DNA of 64,000 nucleotides from positions 3,964,501 through 4,028,500 of the forward strand of contig NC_015844.1 in assembly GCF_000973105.1 (NCBI RefSeq). Direction: 5' to 3'. The stretch is from Zobellia galactanivorans (GTDB lineage: Bacteria; Bacteroidota; Bacteroidia; Flavobacteriales; Flavobacteriaceae). The notes beneath the pieces are model-generated. The model did no database searches and had not been told where the DNA came from. It worked only from the letters and a program-made list of their open reading frames with translations. The translations under genes and the position numbers were made by a program. Shown piece after piece: positions 1 through 8,887 of the stretch; position 1 is the stretch's first letter; each line of letters opens with the position of its first letter.

Positions 1-372
1 GATGGAAGGCTAAAGCATAGGAACAGCGTGATTGATATGAATGGTTGGGAAACAGATGCTTATCTCACTATTTTAACTTTTAAGGAAGGGGCCGATGTGA
101 CCAATATCGAAAATATAGATGAACTCTTCATCGGCCACGGCAGCTACTTGAGAAGGGACGGGAAGGCCCTAATGCATTCCCACTCAAAATACACCGCATT
201 GGTTGAGGATTTTAATTCAGGGAGTTTAAAAGTTGAATTTCAAGGACAGGCCAATACCACGCTCAGTATCCATGCTAAGAATGCGGGAACTTCCGTAGAC
301 ATAGGTCAAAATGTGAAATCCCAAAGTTTCGACGAAAGCCTAAATATGATCCAACTAAAAATCACGGAATAA
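1..372 (+). CDS. C-terminal part of an unidentified PUL protein, cut by left edge
   Basis: Frame 1 is open from the first base to the TAA at 370-372, so this is the 3' end of a larger gene; the GTG at 28 is only an internal codon. The visible 123 residues are rich in alternating hydrophobic and polar residues, as in a beta-sandwich. I do not recognise a family. It lies 1 bp before the FAD oxidoreductase gene, so it belongs to the same operon. Because KduI and KduD follow a few genes later, the missing part could be a polysaccharide lyase whose C-terminal beta domain is seen here, but that is inference from context only. Confidence 0.6.
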   Translation, partial: DGRLKHRNSVIDMNGWETDAYLTILTFKEGADVTNIENIDELFIGHGSYLRRDGKALMHSHSKYTALVEDFNSGSLKVEFQGQANTTLSIHAKNAGTSVDIGQNVKSQSFDESLNMIQLKITE

Positions 373-373
373 G

Positions 374-2044
374 ATGATGAAAACCATGTCAATTCGCTTT
401 ATTTTATGCTTGTGTGTATGTATACTCCAGATAGGATGTACGTCACGGGAAAAATCAGAAAACTTAGATGCAGATGTGATTATCTACGGAGGTACATCGG
501 CAGCGATTGCCTCGGCAGTCCAATTGGCCCGAATGGATAAGTCGGTATTGATTGTTTGTCCCGAAAAGCATATTGGGGGGCTGTCGGCTAGTGGCTTGGG
601 CTTTACCGATTTGGGAAACAAAAGGGTGATTGGCGGTATTTCAAAAGAGTTCTACCAAGAAGTGTATAAGCACTATCAGAATGAGGAAGCCTGGAACTGG
701 CAACCTAGAAGTGAATACGGCAATGAAGGACAAGGTACCACGGCCATTGATGATGAGTTTAAGACCATGTGGACTTTTGAGCCCCATGTAGCCGAACAGA
801 TTTTTGAAAAGTTTGTCAAAGACCATAATATTACCATCCTTCGCGATAAATGGCTAGACCGAGAAAACGGGGTTGAAGTAAAAGATGGTGAAATTGTTTC
901 CATAACCATGTTGGATGGGGAAAGCTACAAAGGCAAGATCTTTGTAGATGCAACCTACGAGGGAGACCTTATGGCGGCGGCAGGGGTGAACTACCATGTG
1001 GGACGTGAGGCAAACAGTGTGTACAATGAGGAGTGGAACGGGGTTCAAAAAGGTGTTTATCATCACAGCCATAATTTTCAACAACTAAATATTAGTCCTT
1101 ATATAATTCCAGGCGATTCTACTAGTGGCTTGCTTCCGCGTATATCGGCGGAAGCCCCAGGGGAACAAGGCTCAGGGGATAAGCGCGTGCAGGCCTACAA
1201 CTATAGATTGTGTACGACCAATGCGGAAGGGAATGTCGTGCCCTTTGAAAAACCTGAAAATTATGATCCTAAGGAATATGAGTTGTTGCGAAGGGTTTTT
1301 AAGGCGGGGCGTTATTCCATGTTTGGAGGGGGCAAAATCCCGAATATGAAACGAGATGTGAACAATGTAGGGCCGTTTAGTTCGGATAACATCGGTATGA
1401 ACTACGAGTATCCTGAGGCTTCCTATGAAAAAAGAAAGGAAATCTTAGAAGAGCATATCAACTACCATAAAGGCTTGCTTTATTTCTGGGGACACGATGA
1501 AAGCGTACCTGAAAGGTTTAGAACAAGTATAGGCAAATGGGGGCTGGCCAAAGACGAATTTGTTGATAATGGCCACTGGCCCTATCAAATTTATGTGCGA
1601 GAGGCTCGGCGTATGATCGGGGAGTTTGTGATGACCGATAATGAAATCTTGGGAAAAAGCGAAGTGCGAAAACCCATAGGTATGGGGTCGTACGCTATGG
1701 ATTCGCACAATGTACAACGTTATGTTACCAAGGAAGGATATGTGCAGAACGAAGGTGATTTAGGGGTCGAGCCCGAAAAGCCTTATCAGATTCACTTGGG
1801 GACCATCCTCCCTAAAAGGAAGGAATGCAAAAACTTATTGGTCACTGCGGCGATTTCGTCTTCCCACATCGCTTTTGGTTCCATTCGTATGGAGCCCGTT
1901 TTTATGATTCTCGGGCAGAGCGCGGCTACCTTGGCAAGTATGGCCTTAGATAAAGATAGGGCCATTCATGATGTGCCGTATGGGGAACTTCGGAAAAAGC
2001 TATTGGCAGACGGACAGGTTTTGGAATATAATCCGGAAAACTAA
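374..2044 (+). CDS. Secreted FAD-dependent oxidoreductase (FAD_oxidored-like lipoprotein)
   Basis: About 556 residues. The N-terminus is a lipoprotein signal ending in LQIGC. A Rossmann dinucleotide-binding segment follows at about residues 34-75 (DVIIYGGTSAAIASA, then IGGLSASG), typical of the PF12831 FAD-dependent family often found in polysaccharide loci. Start choice: ATG at 374, with in-frame ATGs at 377 and 386 also possible. It is 1 bp after the preceding gene and 1 bp before the SGNH gene, so all are translated from one message. Substrate unknown; oxidation of a sugar or an uronyl/glycosyl hydroxyl is plausible for this family, but nothing in the sequence fixes it. Confidence 0.8.
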   Translation: MMKTMSIRFILCLCVCILQIGCTSREKSENLDADVIIYGGTSAAIASAVQLARMDKSVLIVCPEKHIGGLSASGLGFTDLGNKRVIGGISKEFYQEVYKHYQNEEAWNWQPRSEYGNEGQGTTAIDDEFKTMWTFEPHVAEQIFEKFVKDHNITILRDKWLDRENGVEVKDGEIVSITMLDGESYKGKIFVDATYEGDLMAAAGVNYHVGREANSVYNEEWNGVQKGVYHHSHNFQQLNISPYIIPGDSTSGLLPRISAEAPGEQGSGDKRVQAYNYRLCTTNAEGNVVPFEKPENYDPKEYELLRRVFKAGRYSMFGGGKIPNMKRDVNNVGPFSSDNIGMNYEYPEASYEKRKEILEEHINYHKGLLYFWGHDESVPERFRTSIGKWGLAKDEFVDNGHWPYQIYVREARRMIGEFVMTDNEILGKSEVRKPIGMGSYAMDSHNVQRYVTKEGYVQNEGDLGVEPEKPYQIHLGTILPKRKECKNLLVTAAISSSHIAFGSIRMEPVFMILGQSAATLASMALDKDRAIHDVPYGELRKKLLADGQVLEYNPEN

Positions 2045-2045
2045 A

Positions 2046-2771
2046 ATGAAGCTTTTAAAGGTGAACATCGGGGTCATTTTTCTCTTCCTGCTAGCTGTAA
2101 ATACGGCCCTAGCCCAAATCCGTAATGCCGGGGTGAGCGGAAATACGACCCTAGATCTATTGCAAAGATCGGATACGGATGTGTTGGAACATCGGCCCGA
2201 TTTTGTTATCCTATTGGTCGGTACGAACGATATGCTCAATTCAAAGAAGATGATATCCTATGCATCTTATAAGAACAACCTATGGGAAATCGTAAAGCGG
2301 ATCAAAGAGGTCGGGGCATCGGTGTTATTGATGTCACCGCCGCCGGTAGATTCGGTATACCTATTTCAAAGACACGACCGGCGCTTGTTTAAAGAAGCAC
2401 CAAATGTAAAATTGGATACCGCCCGAAAAATAGTCGAAGGCGTAGCCCATGACAATGGAGTGGGCTATTTGGATCTTTATCAAGCTTTTGGTAAAATGAA
2501 CTTGCCGGAACACAATAAAGACCTGTTTTTTAGAAATGAAGGGAACAGTGGGGCCAAAGATGGGGTGCATCCTACGGCCTTGGGGTATCGGTTTATTGCT
2601 GAATCCGTTTTTCATTTTCTCAAGGAGAACCAGTTCATCGGAGAAAATAAAAAGATTGTCTGTTTTGGGGATTCTATTACCTACGGATCGGGCGTAAAAA
2701 ACGGGGGTACCGTTATTGGGGAAAACTACCCGGCGGTATTGGCCCAATTAATCGAAGAAAATTATAAATAA
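2046..2771 (+). CDS. Circularly permuted SGNH/GDSL-type esterase, secreted
   Basis: 241 residues from ATG 2046, chosen because a clean signal peptide (MKLLKVNIGV...ALA-Q) starts there; a longer reading from 1968 would overlap the previous gene. The SGNH blocks are all present but in rotated order: block II NAGVSGNTT (27-35, Gly32), block III GTND (59-62, Asn61), block V DGVH (172-175, Asp/His), and only then block I FGDSITYG (207-214, catalytic Ser210) near the C-terminus. Normally block I is at the N-terminus. Likely a periplasmic or extracellular carbohydrate esterase removing acetyl-type groups before glycoside cleavage; the exact ester is unknown. It sits in an operon with sulfatases. Confidence 0.85.
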   Translation: MKLLKVNIGVIFLFLLAVNTALAQIRNAGVSGNTTLDLLQRSDTDVLEHRPDFVILLVGTNDMLNSKKMISYASYKNNLWEIVKRIKEVGASVLLMSPPPVDSVYLFQRHDRRLFKEAPNVKLDTARKIVEGVAHDNGVGYLDLYQAFGKMNLPEHNKDLFFRNEGNSGAKDGVHPTALGYRFIAESVFHFLKENQFIGENKKIVCFGDSITYGSGVKNGGTVIGENYPAVLAQLIEENYK

Positions 2772-2777
2772 TATTTT

Positions 2778-4610
2778 ATGATATCAATTCGTAAAGAGGG
2801 GTATGGAAAATGGCTCAAGCACCTAGGCTTTGCCGTCCTCTTGTTCTGTACGGTTCATATGGGATATGGACAGAAAAGTAAAGAACGGCCCAACGTCATT
2901 CTTATTTTGGTAGATGACCAAGGATATGGCGATATTGCCGCCTTGGGAAATCCCTATATCAAAACTCCCCATATCGACGACCTGCATGCTAGAAGTGCAC
3001 GGTTCACCGACTATCACGTCAACCCGACCTGTGCCCCCACGCGAGCGGCCTTGTTGACCGGTCACCACGCGAATAGGGCAGGGGTCTGGCATACCATTAA
3101 CGGTCGCTCCCTACTATTGGAAAGAGAGACTACCATGGCCCAAATATTTAAAGAGAATGGCTACGTAACTTCTATGTTCGGCAAATGGCATTTGGGCGAT
3201 AATTATCCTTTTAGACCCCAAGATAAAGGCTTTGATGAGGTCTTAAGCCATGGTGGCGGCGGTATGGAGCAGACCATGGATTATTGGGACAACGACTATT
3301 TTGACGATATGTATGTCCATAACGGGGAACTGAAGAAATACGAAGGTTATTGTACCGATGTTTGGTTCAACGAGGCCATTAAGTATATCGAGGCGAATAA
3401 AAACAACCCCTTCTTTTGCTATTTGCCTACCAATGTCGCGCATTCGCCCTATTTTGTGGCCGATGAGTTTTCGGCACCTTACCAAGACAATGAAAACATT
3501 CCGCTCCCTGCCTTTTACGGTATGATCGCGAATATTGATAAGAACATCGGCAAGTTGATGGAGTACTTGAAAGCTTCCGATATTCTCGATAACACCATCA
3601 TTATCTTTACAACCGATAATGGTACTGCCCAAGGGGCAAGGGTTGAAGGACATCGCTTGGATGGCTTCGTGAGCAAAGGGTACAACGCGGGTATGCGTGG
3701 TATTAAGGCGAGTAAGTATGAAGGCGGACATCGGGTTCCCTTGTTCTTACATTGGAAAAACGGGGGCATTACGGTAGGAAAGGATATTGACGAACTGACC
3801 GCCCATTATGATGTATTGCCCACCCTTGTAGAACTGTGCGGGCTGAAGACCAATGCCGATATCGAATTTGACGGACAAAGCCTTGTTCCCTTATTGAACG
3901 GAGACAATAGCCAGTTTAAAGACCGAATCGTCATTGCCAATTCACAGCGCACCGAAGTGCCGGAGCCGTGGCGAAGGACTTCCCTAATGCAGGGAAAATG
4001 GAGGCTGATCGATGGAGTGGAGCTGTATGATTTAAAAAAGGATCCAGAACAGCGTACGAATATTGCGGATAAACATCCTGAAAAAATAAAGGAATACAAA
4101 CGGGCCTATGACGCTTGGTGGAACAATTTGGCGCCGGGTTATAAAGACCTGCCTCGAATATATGTAGGCCATGAAGCGGAAAACCCCGCTAAATTGTATT
4201 GTCACGATTGGCATACTACAGGTGATAGCCCGTGGCATCAGAGGCATATACGTACGGCTTATATCGATAACGGGTATTGGGCACTACATGTTCACGAAAC
4301 GGGAAGCTATGAGGTAAAACTCCGTAGATGGCCCGAAGAGACCCAACTGCCCTTAAATGCAAAAGCCCCGATAAGACCGGCCATTTCGGGAACCAGTGTT
4401 AGTGAAAGTAAACCGAGTGTAGCCTTGAATATTGAAAAGGCAAGGTTGAAAGTCCAAGATTTCGATAAGACGGTAGATGTTGACCCTTCCGCAGAATATG
4501 TAAAGTTCACGGTACGCCTGACACAGGGCGAAGCGGAATTGCAAACCTGGTTTACATTAGATACTGGTGAGACCCTCGGAGCTTATTTTGTCAGTGTAGA
4601 AAAGTTGTAA
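2778..4610 (+). CDS. Type-I (formylglycine) sulfatase, long form with C-terminal beta extension
   Basis: 610 residues with an N-terminal signal segment (residues 11-31). Metal and active-site signature: LVDDQGYGD (45-52) and CAPTR (85-89), where Cys85 would be converted to formylglycine; GKWHLGDNYPF and FTTDNG supply further family motifs. After the sulfatase domain (to about 470) there is a roughly 130-residue extension containing GSYEVKLRRWPEE, also present in the sulfatases starting at 24449 and 56061; the three are clear paralogues. Probably an exported exo- or endo-sulfatase on a fucoidan-like glycan; I cannot assign the SulfAtlas subfamily by eye. Six bases separate it from the SGNH esterase gene. 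Confidence 0.93.
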   Translation: MISIRKEGYGKWLKHLGFAVLLFCTVHMGYGQKSKERPNVILILVDDQGYGDIAALGNPYIKTPHIDDLHARSARFTDYHVNPTCAPTRAALLTGHHANRAGVWHTINGRSLLLERETTMAQIFKENGYVTSMFGKWHLGDNYPFRPQDKGFDEVLSHGGGGMEQTMDYWDNDYFDDMYVHNGELKKYEGYCTDVWFNEAIKYIEANKNNPFFCYLPTNVAHSPYFVADEFSAPYQDNENIPLPAFYGMIANIDKNIGKLMEYLKASDILDNTIIIFTTDNGTAQGARVEGHRLDGFVSKGYNAGMRGIKASKYEGGHRVPLFLHWKNGGITVGKDIDELTAHYDVLPTLVELCGLKTNADIEFDGQSLVPLLNGDNSQFKDRIVIANSQRTEVPEPWRRTSLMQGKWRLIDGVELYDLKKDPEQRTNIADKHPEKIKEYKRAYDAWWNNLAPGYKDLPRIYVGHEAENPAKLYCHDWHTTGDSPWHQRHIRTAYIDNGYWALHVHETGSYEVKLRRWPEETQLPLNAKAPIRPAISGTSVSESKPSVALNIEKARLKVQDFDKTVDVDPSAEYVKFTVRLTQGEAELQTWFTLDTGETLGAYFVSVEKL

Positions 4611-4677
4611 TGTACCCCTGATTATCTTTTCAACTTGTATCTTTAGTCGATTTTCGAATCGTATTGAAGCATTAAAA

Positions 4678-5484
4678 ATGAGAAAAATAGGGAACGTAAC
4701 ATTTATGAAGAAGATACAAAAGTATATGAGTAGAAGAATAACGAAGAAAATACAATTGACCTTATTATTGGTTTTGTCAATTTCGATTAAGGCCATGGGC
4801 CAAGATGAGCGCGTTGTGATCAATGATACACTAAGCGCAAACGCCAGTTTGATTTTTTTGGATTCTTTTCAACTAGGGCTGGGAAACTGGCAAGTGGAGC
4901 AGATGCCGAAAGGAAGGGTCGAGCAAAAAAACGAAAAAATGGAAATCACCGATGTTTCCGGATGTACCGTTTGGCTCACCAAGAAGCTCGAAGGTCCGAT
5001 TATGATTACCTATGATGCCTATGTTATCGATGAAGGCGGCCCGCAAGACCGCGTATCCGATTTAAACTGTTTTTGGATGGCAAAGGATATGGACAATCCT
5101 GAAGACCTTTTTGCCAATTCAGAAAATAGGGGCGGAAAGTTCTCTAATTACGATAGCCTCCGCTTGTATTACATGGGTGTTGGTGGACACGATAATTCAA
5201 AAACTCGTTTTCGGAGATATACAGGAAACGGGGAGCGTCCCTTGCTACCGGAACATGATTTGTCGGAAAAGAAATACCTGATAAAACCCAACAAGCTTAC
5301 CCAGATCAAGATTGTTGCCTATAACGGAATTATTCAATATTACCGAGACGGGAAACGGATTATTGATTTCTATGACCCTAAGCCTTATACCTCGGGGCAT
5401 TTTGGACTTAGAACGGTTAACAATCATATGACCATAGATAATTTTAAGGTCTTCAGTTTAGAAAATAAAAAAATAGAACAATGA
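4678..5484 (+). CDS. Secreted DUF6250-like (concanavalin-type) protein
   Basis: 268 residues from ATG 4678; ATGs at 4705 and 4726 are also possible starts, the signal peptide hydrophobic core being LTLLLVLSISIKAMGQ. The mature part (IFLDSFQLGLGNWQVEQ... GHFGLRTVNNHMTIDNFKVF) has the layout of a jelly-roll domain of the DUF1080/DUF6250 kind, in which a lone domain makes up the whole protein. It overlaps the next gene by 4 bp (ATGA), indicating translational coupling with the DUF4861-like protein. Role unknown: carbohydrate binding or a lyase/hydrolase activity are both possible in a PUL. Confidence 0.65.
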   Translation: MRKIGNVTFMKKIQKYMSRRITKKIQLTLLLVLSISIKAMGQDERVVINDTLSANASLIFLDSFQLGLGNWQVEQMPKGRVEQKNEKMEITDVSGCTVWLTKKLEGPIMITYDAYVIDEGGPQDRVSDLNCFWMAKDMDNPEDLFANSENRGGKFSNYDSLRLYYMGVGGHDNSKTRFRRYTGNGERPLLPEHDLSEKKYLIKPNKLTQIKIVAYNGIIQYYRDGKRIIDFYDPKPYTSGHFGLRTVNNHMTIDNFKVFSLENKKIEQ

Positions 5485-6689
5485 AAATAAATCTAACCCA
5501 TCCTTTAAACTTTACCTATCTAACAATTGTTTGTTTGATGGTATCTTGCGAACCTACGCCTAAGACCGAAACGATTTCGGTTATGGTTAAAAATGACCTT
5601 AACTTTTCCAGAAATGAAGTTGTGGGCGCAGACATTAACGACTTGGGCGCACTATTAAATAATAATAAGGAAGGTGATATCCGAGTAAAGAAAGTAGGCA
5701 ATGAAGAATACCTCCGCACCCAATGGATCGATTATGACCAAGACGGCGCGAACGACGAACTACTTTTTCAGGCCGAAGTTCCGGCCAACGGGAGTTCGGA
5801 ATTCATCATTCTAGTAGATAGCACTAAAACGGTACCCGAAAGCGATGTCATAGCCTATTCCCGTCTCGTACCAGAAAGAACCGACGACTATACATGGGAG
5901 AACGACAAAGTGGCCTTTAGGACCTACGGGCCTACGGGCGAAAAAGAGGCTTTGGAAGGCGTACCCGGCAGCACCCTTTCAAGCGGTATCGACCTATGGT
6001 TAAAACGAACCGATAAGTCAATAATCAACAAGTGGTACAAGGCCCATTTGACCGAACCGGGCTACTACCATATAGACCATGGCGAAGGCTATGACCCTTA
6101 TCACGTAGGCGCTAGCCGGGGTACCGGGGGTATCGGTATCTGGGAAAACGACAGCCTTCTTGTTTCCAATAATTTTACGGCTTCAAGAACATTGGCGGCA
6201 GGTCCTTTGCGTACGGTATTTGAATTGGATTACGCCCCGTGGAGTGCATACGGAGTAAAAGAGACAAAAAGGATAACCCTCGATTTGGGCTCCAATTTTT
6301 CCAAGTTCGATATACGTCTTTCTTCCGAAAGGGAAGTGCCCAATTATACCATAGGGATCACCTTGCACAAAAACGAGGGTGAAGGGGCGATATATAAGGA
6401 AGAAGGCTGGTTCCGTCATTGGGAAACCATCGATGGTTCAAAAGTGGGCGAAGGGGTCGTTATAGCTCCTGAAATAGTCAAAAATGCGATACTCCACAAG
6501 TCCGAAGTCACAGATCAAAGTAATCTGTTGATCATTACCGAACCTCAAGAGGAATTGAGCTACTATGCTGGTTTTGCATGGGAAAAAAGCGGACAGGTAG
6601 CTTCTGTGGAAGATTGGGAGGACCTCTTAAAAAAACAAGTGCAGATAATGGCAAGTCCACTATCCCTATCCATTGAACAACCTAAATAA
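5481..6689 (+). CDS. DUF4861-like lipoprotein
   Basis: 402 residues with a lipoprotein signal (TIVCLMVSC, Cys at about 23). The body contains the features I associate with the DUF4861 family: an N-terminal beta domain with DYDQDGANDELLFQ, a central region rich in His and Gly (HIDHGEGYDPYHVGASRG, about 200-217) that could bind metal or substrate, and a C-terminal YYAGFAWEKSGQ segment. The family recurs in uronate-related polysaccharide loci but has no function known to me. It is coupled by a 4-bp overlap to the preceding gene and lies 5 bp before the sugar transporter. Confidence 0.7.
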   Translation: MKINLTHPLNFTYLTIVCLMVSCEPTPKTETISVMVKNDLNFSRNEVVGADINDLGALLNNNKEGDIRVKKVGNEEYLRTQWIDYDQDGANDELLFQAEVPANGSSEFIILVDSTKTVPESDVIAYSRLVPERTDDYTWENDKVAFRTYGPTGEKEALEGVPGSTLSSGIDLWLKRTDKSIINKWYKAHLTEPGYYHIDHGEGYDPYHVGASRGTGGIGIWENDSLLVSNNFTASRTLAAGPLRTVFELDYAPWSAYGVKETKRITLDLGSNFSKFDIRLSSEREVPNYTIGITLHKNEGEGAIYKEEGWFRHWETIDGSKVGEGVVIAPEIVKNAILHKSEVTDQSNLLIITEPQEELSYYAGFAWEKSGQVASVEDWEDLLKKQVQIMASPLSLSIEQPK

Positions 6690-6694
6690 ACCCA

Positions 6695-8008
6695 ATGAAA
6701 ACCAAACTATTATTTACTTCATTTGTAGTCGCTTTGGCTGGATTTTTATTCGGCTTCGACACCGTGGTGATTTCTGGCGCCGACCAACAATTGCAAGCTT
6801 TGTGGGGAACCTCGGACCTCTTTCACGGAACCTTCATCATGTCAATGGCCTTATGGGGTACCGTATTGGGGGCTATTTTTGCATCTATCCCTTGTGATAA
6901 AATAGGGAGAAAGAATACCCTTTTATGGATAGGGGTATTATACTTTGTATCGGCCTTGGGTTCGGGTCTCGCAGATGATCCTTATTTGTTTTCCTTCTTC
7001 CGTTTTCTCGGGGGGCTAGGGGTAGGGGCATCGACCGTTGCCGCACCGACCTATGTATCTGAAATTGCACCGGCCAAAAGTCGTGGTAGATTGGTGGCCT
7101 TGTACCAGTTCAATATCGTCTTCGGTATTTTAATTGCTTTTGTCTCCAACTACCTGTTGAAGGATTTCGGTTCGGAACCTTGGCGTTGGATGATCGGTAT
7201 AGAGGCCCTCCCTGCATTGGTCTATACGGTGGCCATGGTAGGCGTACCTAAAAGTCCACGATGGTTGTTAGAGAAAAAAAACGATTTGGAAGGGGCCAAA
7301 AGAATTCAATTGGAACTCACCGGAACCGAATTGGACGAGTTGGTCATCGCTCAATTGGAAGAGGAACAGACCGAGAAATCGGCCTTGTTTGTCAAAAAAT
7401 ACAAGTTTCCCCTAATGTTGGCCTTTTTGATTGCTTTCTTCAATCAATTGTCGGGAATCAATGCCTTTCTCTACTATGCCCCACGAATTTTCAGTTCTGC
7501 CGGCCTAGGGGAAAATACGGCCCTGCTGAGTAGTGTAGGTATCGGTGTTACCAATTTGGTGTTTACCCTATTAGGGCTTTACTTGATCGATAAAGTGGGA
7601 CGTAAGGTGCTCATGTACATTGGTTCGGTAGGATATATTATTTCACTGACCATGGTAGGCTTGGCCTTTATTCTTGAGTGGGAGGGCCTAATGGTTCCTA
7701 TTTTCCTATTCCTGTTCATAGCATCACATGCCATTGGTCAAGGTGCGGTCATCTGGGTCTTTATCTCAGAGATATTCCCTACCAATTTAAGGGCGCAAGG
7801 CCAGTCCTTCGGTAGCTCCACCCATTGGGTATTGGCCGCATTGATCACGCTTTTTATGCCCATAGCCATGGGCGGTTTATCCAACCCGGGTCTAGTCTTC
7901 TTCTTTTTCAGCGGAATGATGGTACTGCAGTTGCTGTTCGTCATCTTTATGATGCCTGAAACCAAAGGAAAAACCTTGGAAGAACTTCAAAAAATGATAA
8001 CAAAATAA
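6695..8008 (+). CDS. Sugar porter family MFS transporter (XylE/AraE-like)
   Basis: 437 residues, strongly hydrophobic, about twelve membrane segments. Sugar-porter signatures are present: GFLFGFDTVVISGA in TM1, DKIGRKN after TM2, GLGVGASTVAAPTYVSEIAP in TM4, a second DKVGRKV repeat in the C-terminal half, and PETKGKTLEEL at the C-terminus. These proteins are inner-membrane proton symporters for monosaccharides. With KduI and KduD immediately after it, the cargo may be an uronate or an unsaturated uronate-derived sugar, which is inference. 5 bp after the DUF4861-like gene and 19 bp before kduI. Confidence 0.9.
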   Translation: MKTKLLFTSFVVALAGFLFGFDTVVISGADQQLQALWGTSDLFHGTFIMSMALWGTVLGAIFASIPCDKIGRKNTLLWIGVLYFVSALGSGLADDPYLFSFFRFLGGLGVGASTVAAPTYVSEIAPAKSRGRLVALYQFNIVFGILIAFVSNYLLKDFGSEPWRWMIGIEALPALVYTVAMVGVPKSPRWLLEKKNDLEGAKRIQLELTGTELDELVIAQLEEEQTEKSALFVKKYKFPLMLAFLIAFFNQLSGINAFLYYAPRIFSSAGLGENTALLSSVGIGVTNLVFTLLGLYLIDKVGRKVLMYIGSVGYIISLTMVGLAFILEWEGLMVPIFLFLFIASHAIGQGAVIWVFISEIFPTNLRAQGQSFGSSTHWVLAALITLFMPIAMGGLSNPGLVFFFFSGMMVLQLLFVIFMMPETKGKTLEELQKMITK

Positions 8009-8027
8009 TTAAATCTAAAATTATAAC

Positions 8028-8858
8028 ATGGAAGTTAAGTACGCTGTGCATCCCGATGATGCCAAATTATACGACACACAGAGAATACGGAAAGAGTTTC
8101 ATAGCTCTGACCTTATGGGCGAAGACGCCATAAAAATGATCTATACACATTATGATCGTTTTATCTATGGCACCGCTTTTCCAAAATCAAAAGGCCTTTC
8201 ATTGCCAACTTACGACGAGTTGAAAGCCGATTATTTCTTAGAGCGAAGGGAATTGGGAATAATCAATGTTGGGGGCAAGGGTACCGTAACCGTAGATGGT
8301 GAAGTATTTGAACTTGCAAACCTCGAAGCCCTATACGTAGGCAAAGGCTCTAAAGAAGTTACTTTTGCCAGTGCGGATGGTTCCGACGCTGCAAAATTCT
8401 ATTTGAATTCCGCTCCGGCGCATAAGGAATACCCCACTAAAAAAGCGACGCAATCCGATGCCAATATTGTAGAGTTGGGCGCTGTGGAAACCAGTAACGA
8501 GAGAACCTTGTACCAGTACATTCACGAAGACGGCATTCAAAGTTGCCAGTTGGTCATGGGGTATACCGAACTGAAAAAAGGTAGCGTTTGGAATACCTTT
8601 CCACCGCACACCCATGAGCGTAGGATGGAAGTCTATTTTTATTTTGATATTCCAGGAGACAATATTGTTATGCACTATATGGGACAGCCTCAAGAAACGC
8701 GGCACATTGCCATGAAAAACTATGAGGCCGTAGTATCCCCGCCATGGTCGATTCACTCGGGTTCAGGTACCAGTAACTACAGGTTTATCTGGGGAATGGC
8801 CGGTGAGAACAAGGCTTTTACCGATATGGACGGCGAACCGCTACAGAGCGTACTTTAA
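8028..8858 (+). CDS. kduI: 5-dehydro-4-deoxy-D-glucuronate isomerase (KduI)
   Basis: 276 residues, the usual KduI length, with the typical opening VHPDDAKLYDTQRIRKEF and the cupin metal site around FPPHTHERRMEVYFYF (about 191-206). The enzyme isomerises 5-keto-4-deoxyuronate, the open form of the unsaturated uronic acid released by polysaccharide lyases, to 3-deoxy-D-glycero-2,5-hexodiulosonate in the cytosol. The partner KduD is encoded 29 bp downstream. The pair implies that some glycan here is cut by a beta-eliminating lyase, none of which is certain inside the window. Confidence 0.95.
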   Translation: MEVKYAVHPDDAKLYDTQRIRKEFHSSDLMGEDAIKMIYTHYDRFIYGTAFPKSKGLSLPTYDELKADYFLERRELGIINVGGKGTVTVDGEVFELANLEALYVGKGSKEVTFASADGSDAAKFYLNSAPAHKEYPTKKATQSDANIVELGAVETSNERTLYQYIHEDGIQSCQLVMGYTELKKGSVWNTFPPHTHERRMEVYFYFDIPGDNIVMHYMGQPQETRHIAMKNYEAVVSPPWSIHSGSGTSNYRFIWGMAGENKAFTDMDGEPLQSVL

Positions 8859-8887
8859 GATTTTAATAAATACTAGTAAGAAGGGAT

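Noticed and set aside
3243-3731. 162-codon minus-strand ORF inside the sulfatase gene
   Set aside because: Mirror frame of a clear sulfatase; no motif of its own.
4642-4670. Small CGATT/AATCG hairpin before the DUF6250-like gene
   Set aside because: Five-pair stem without T-tract; too weak to call.
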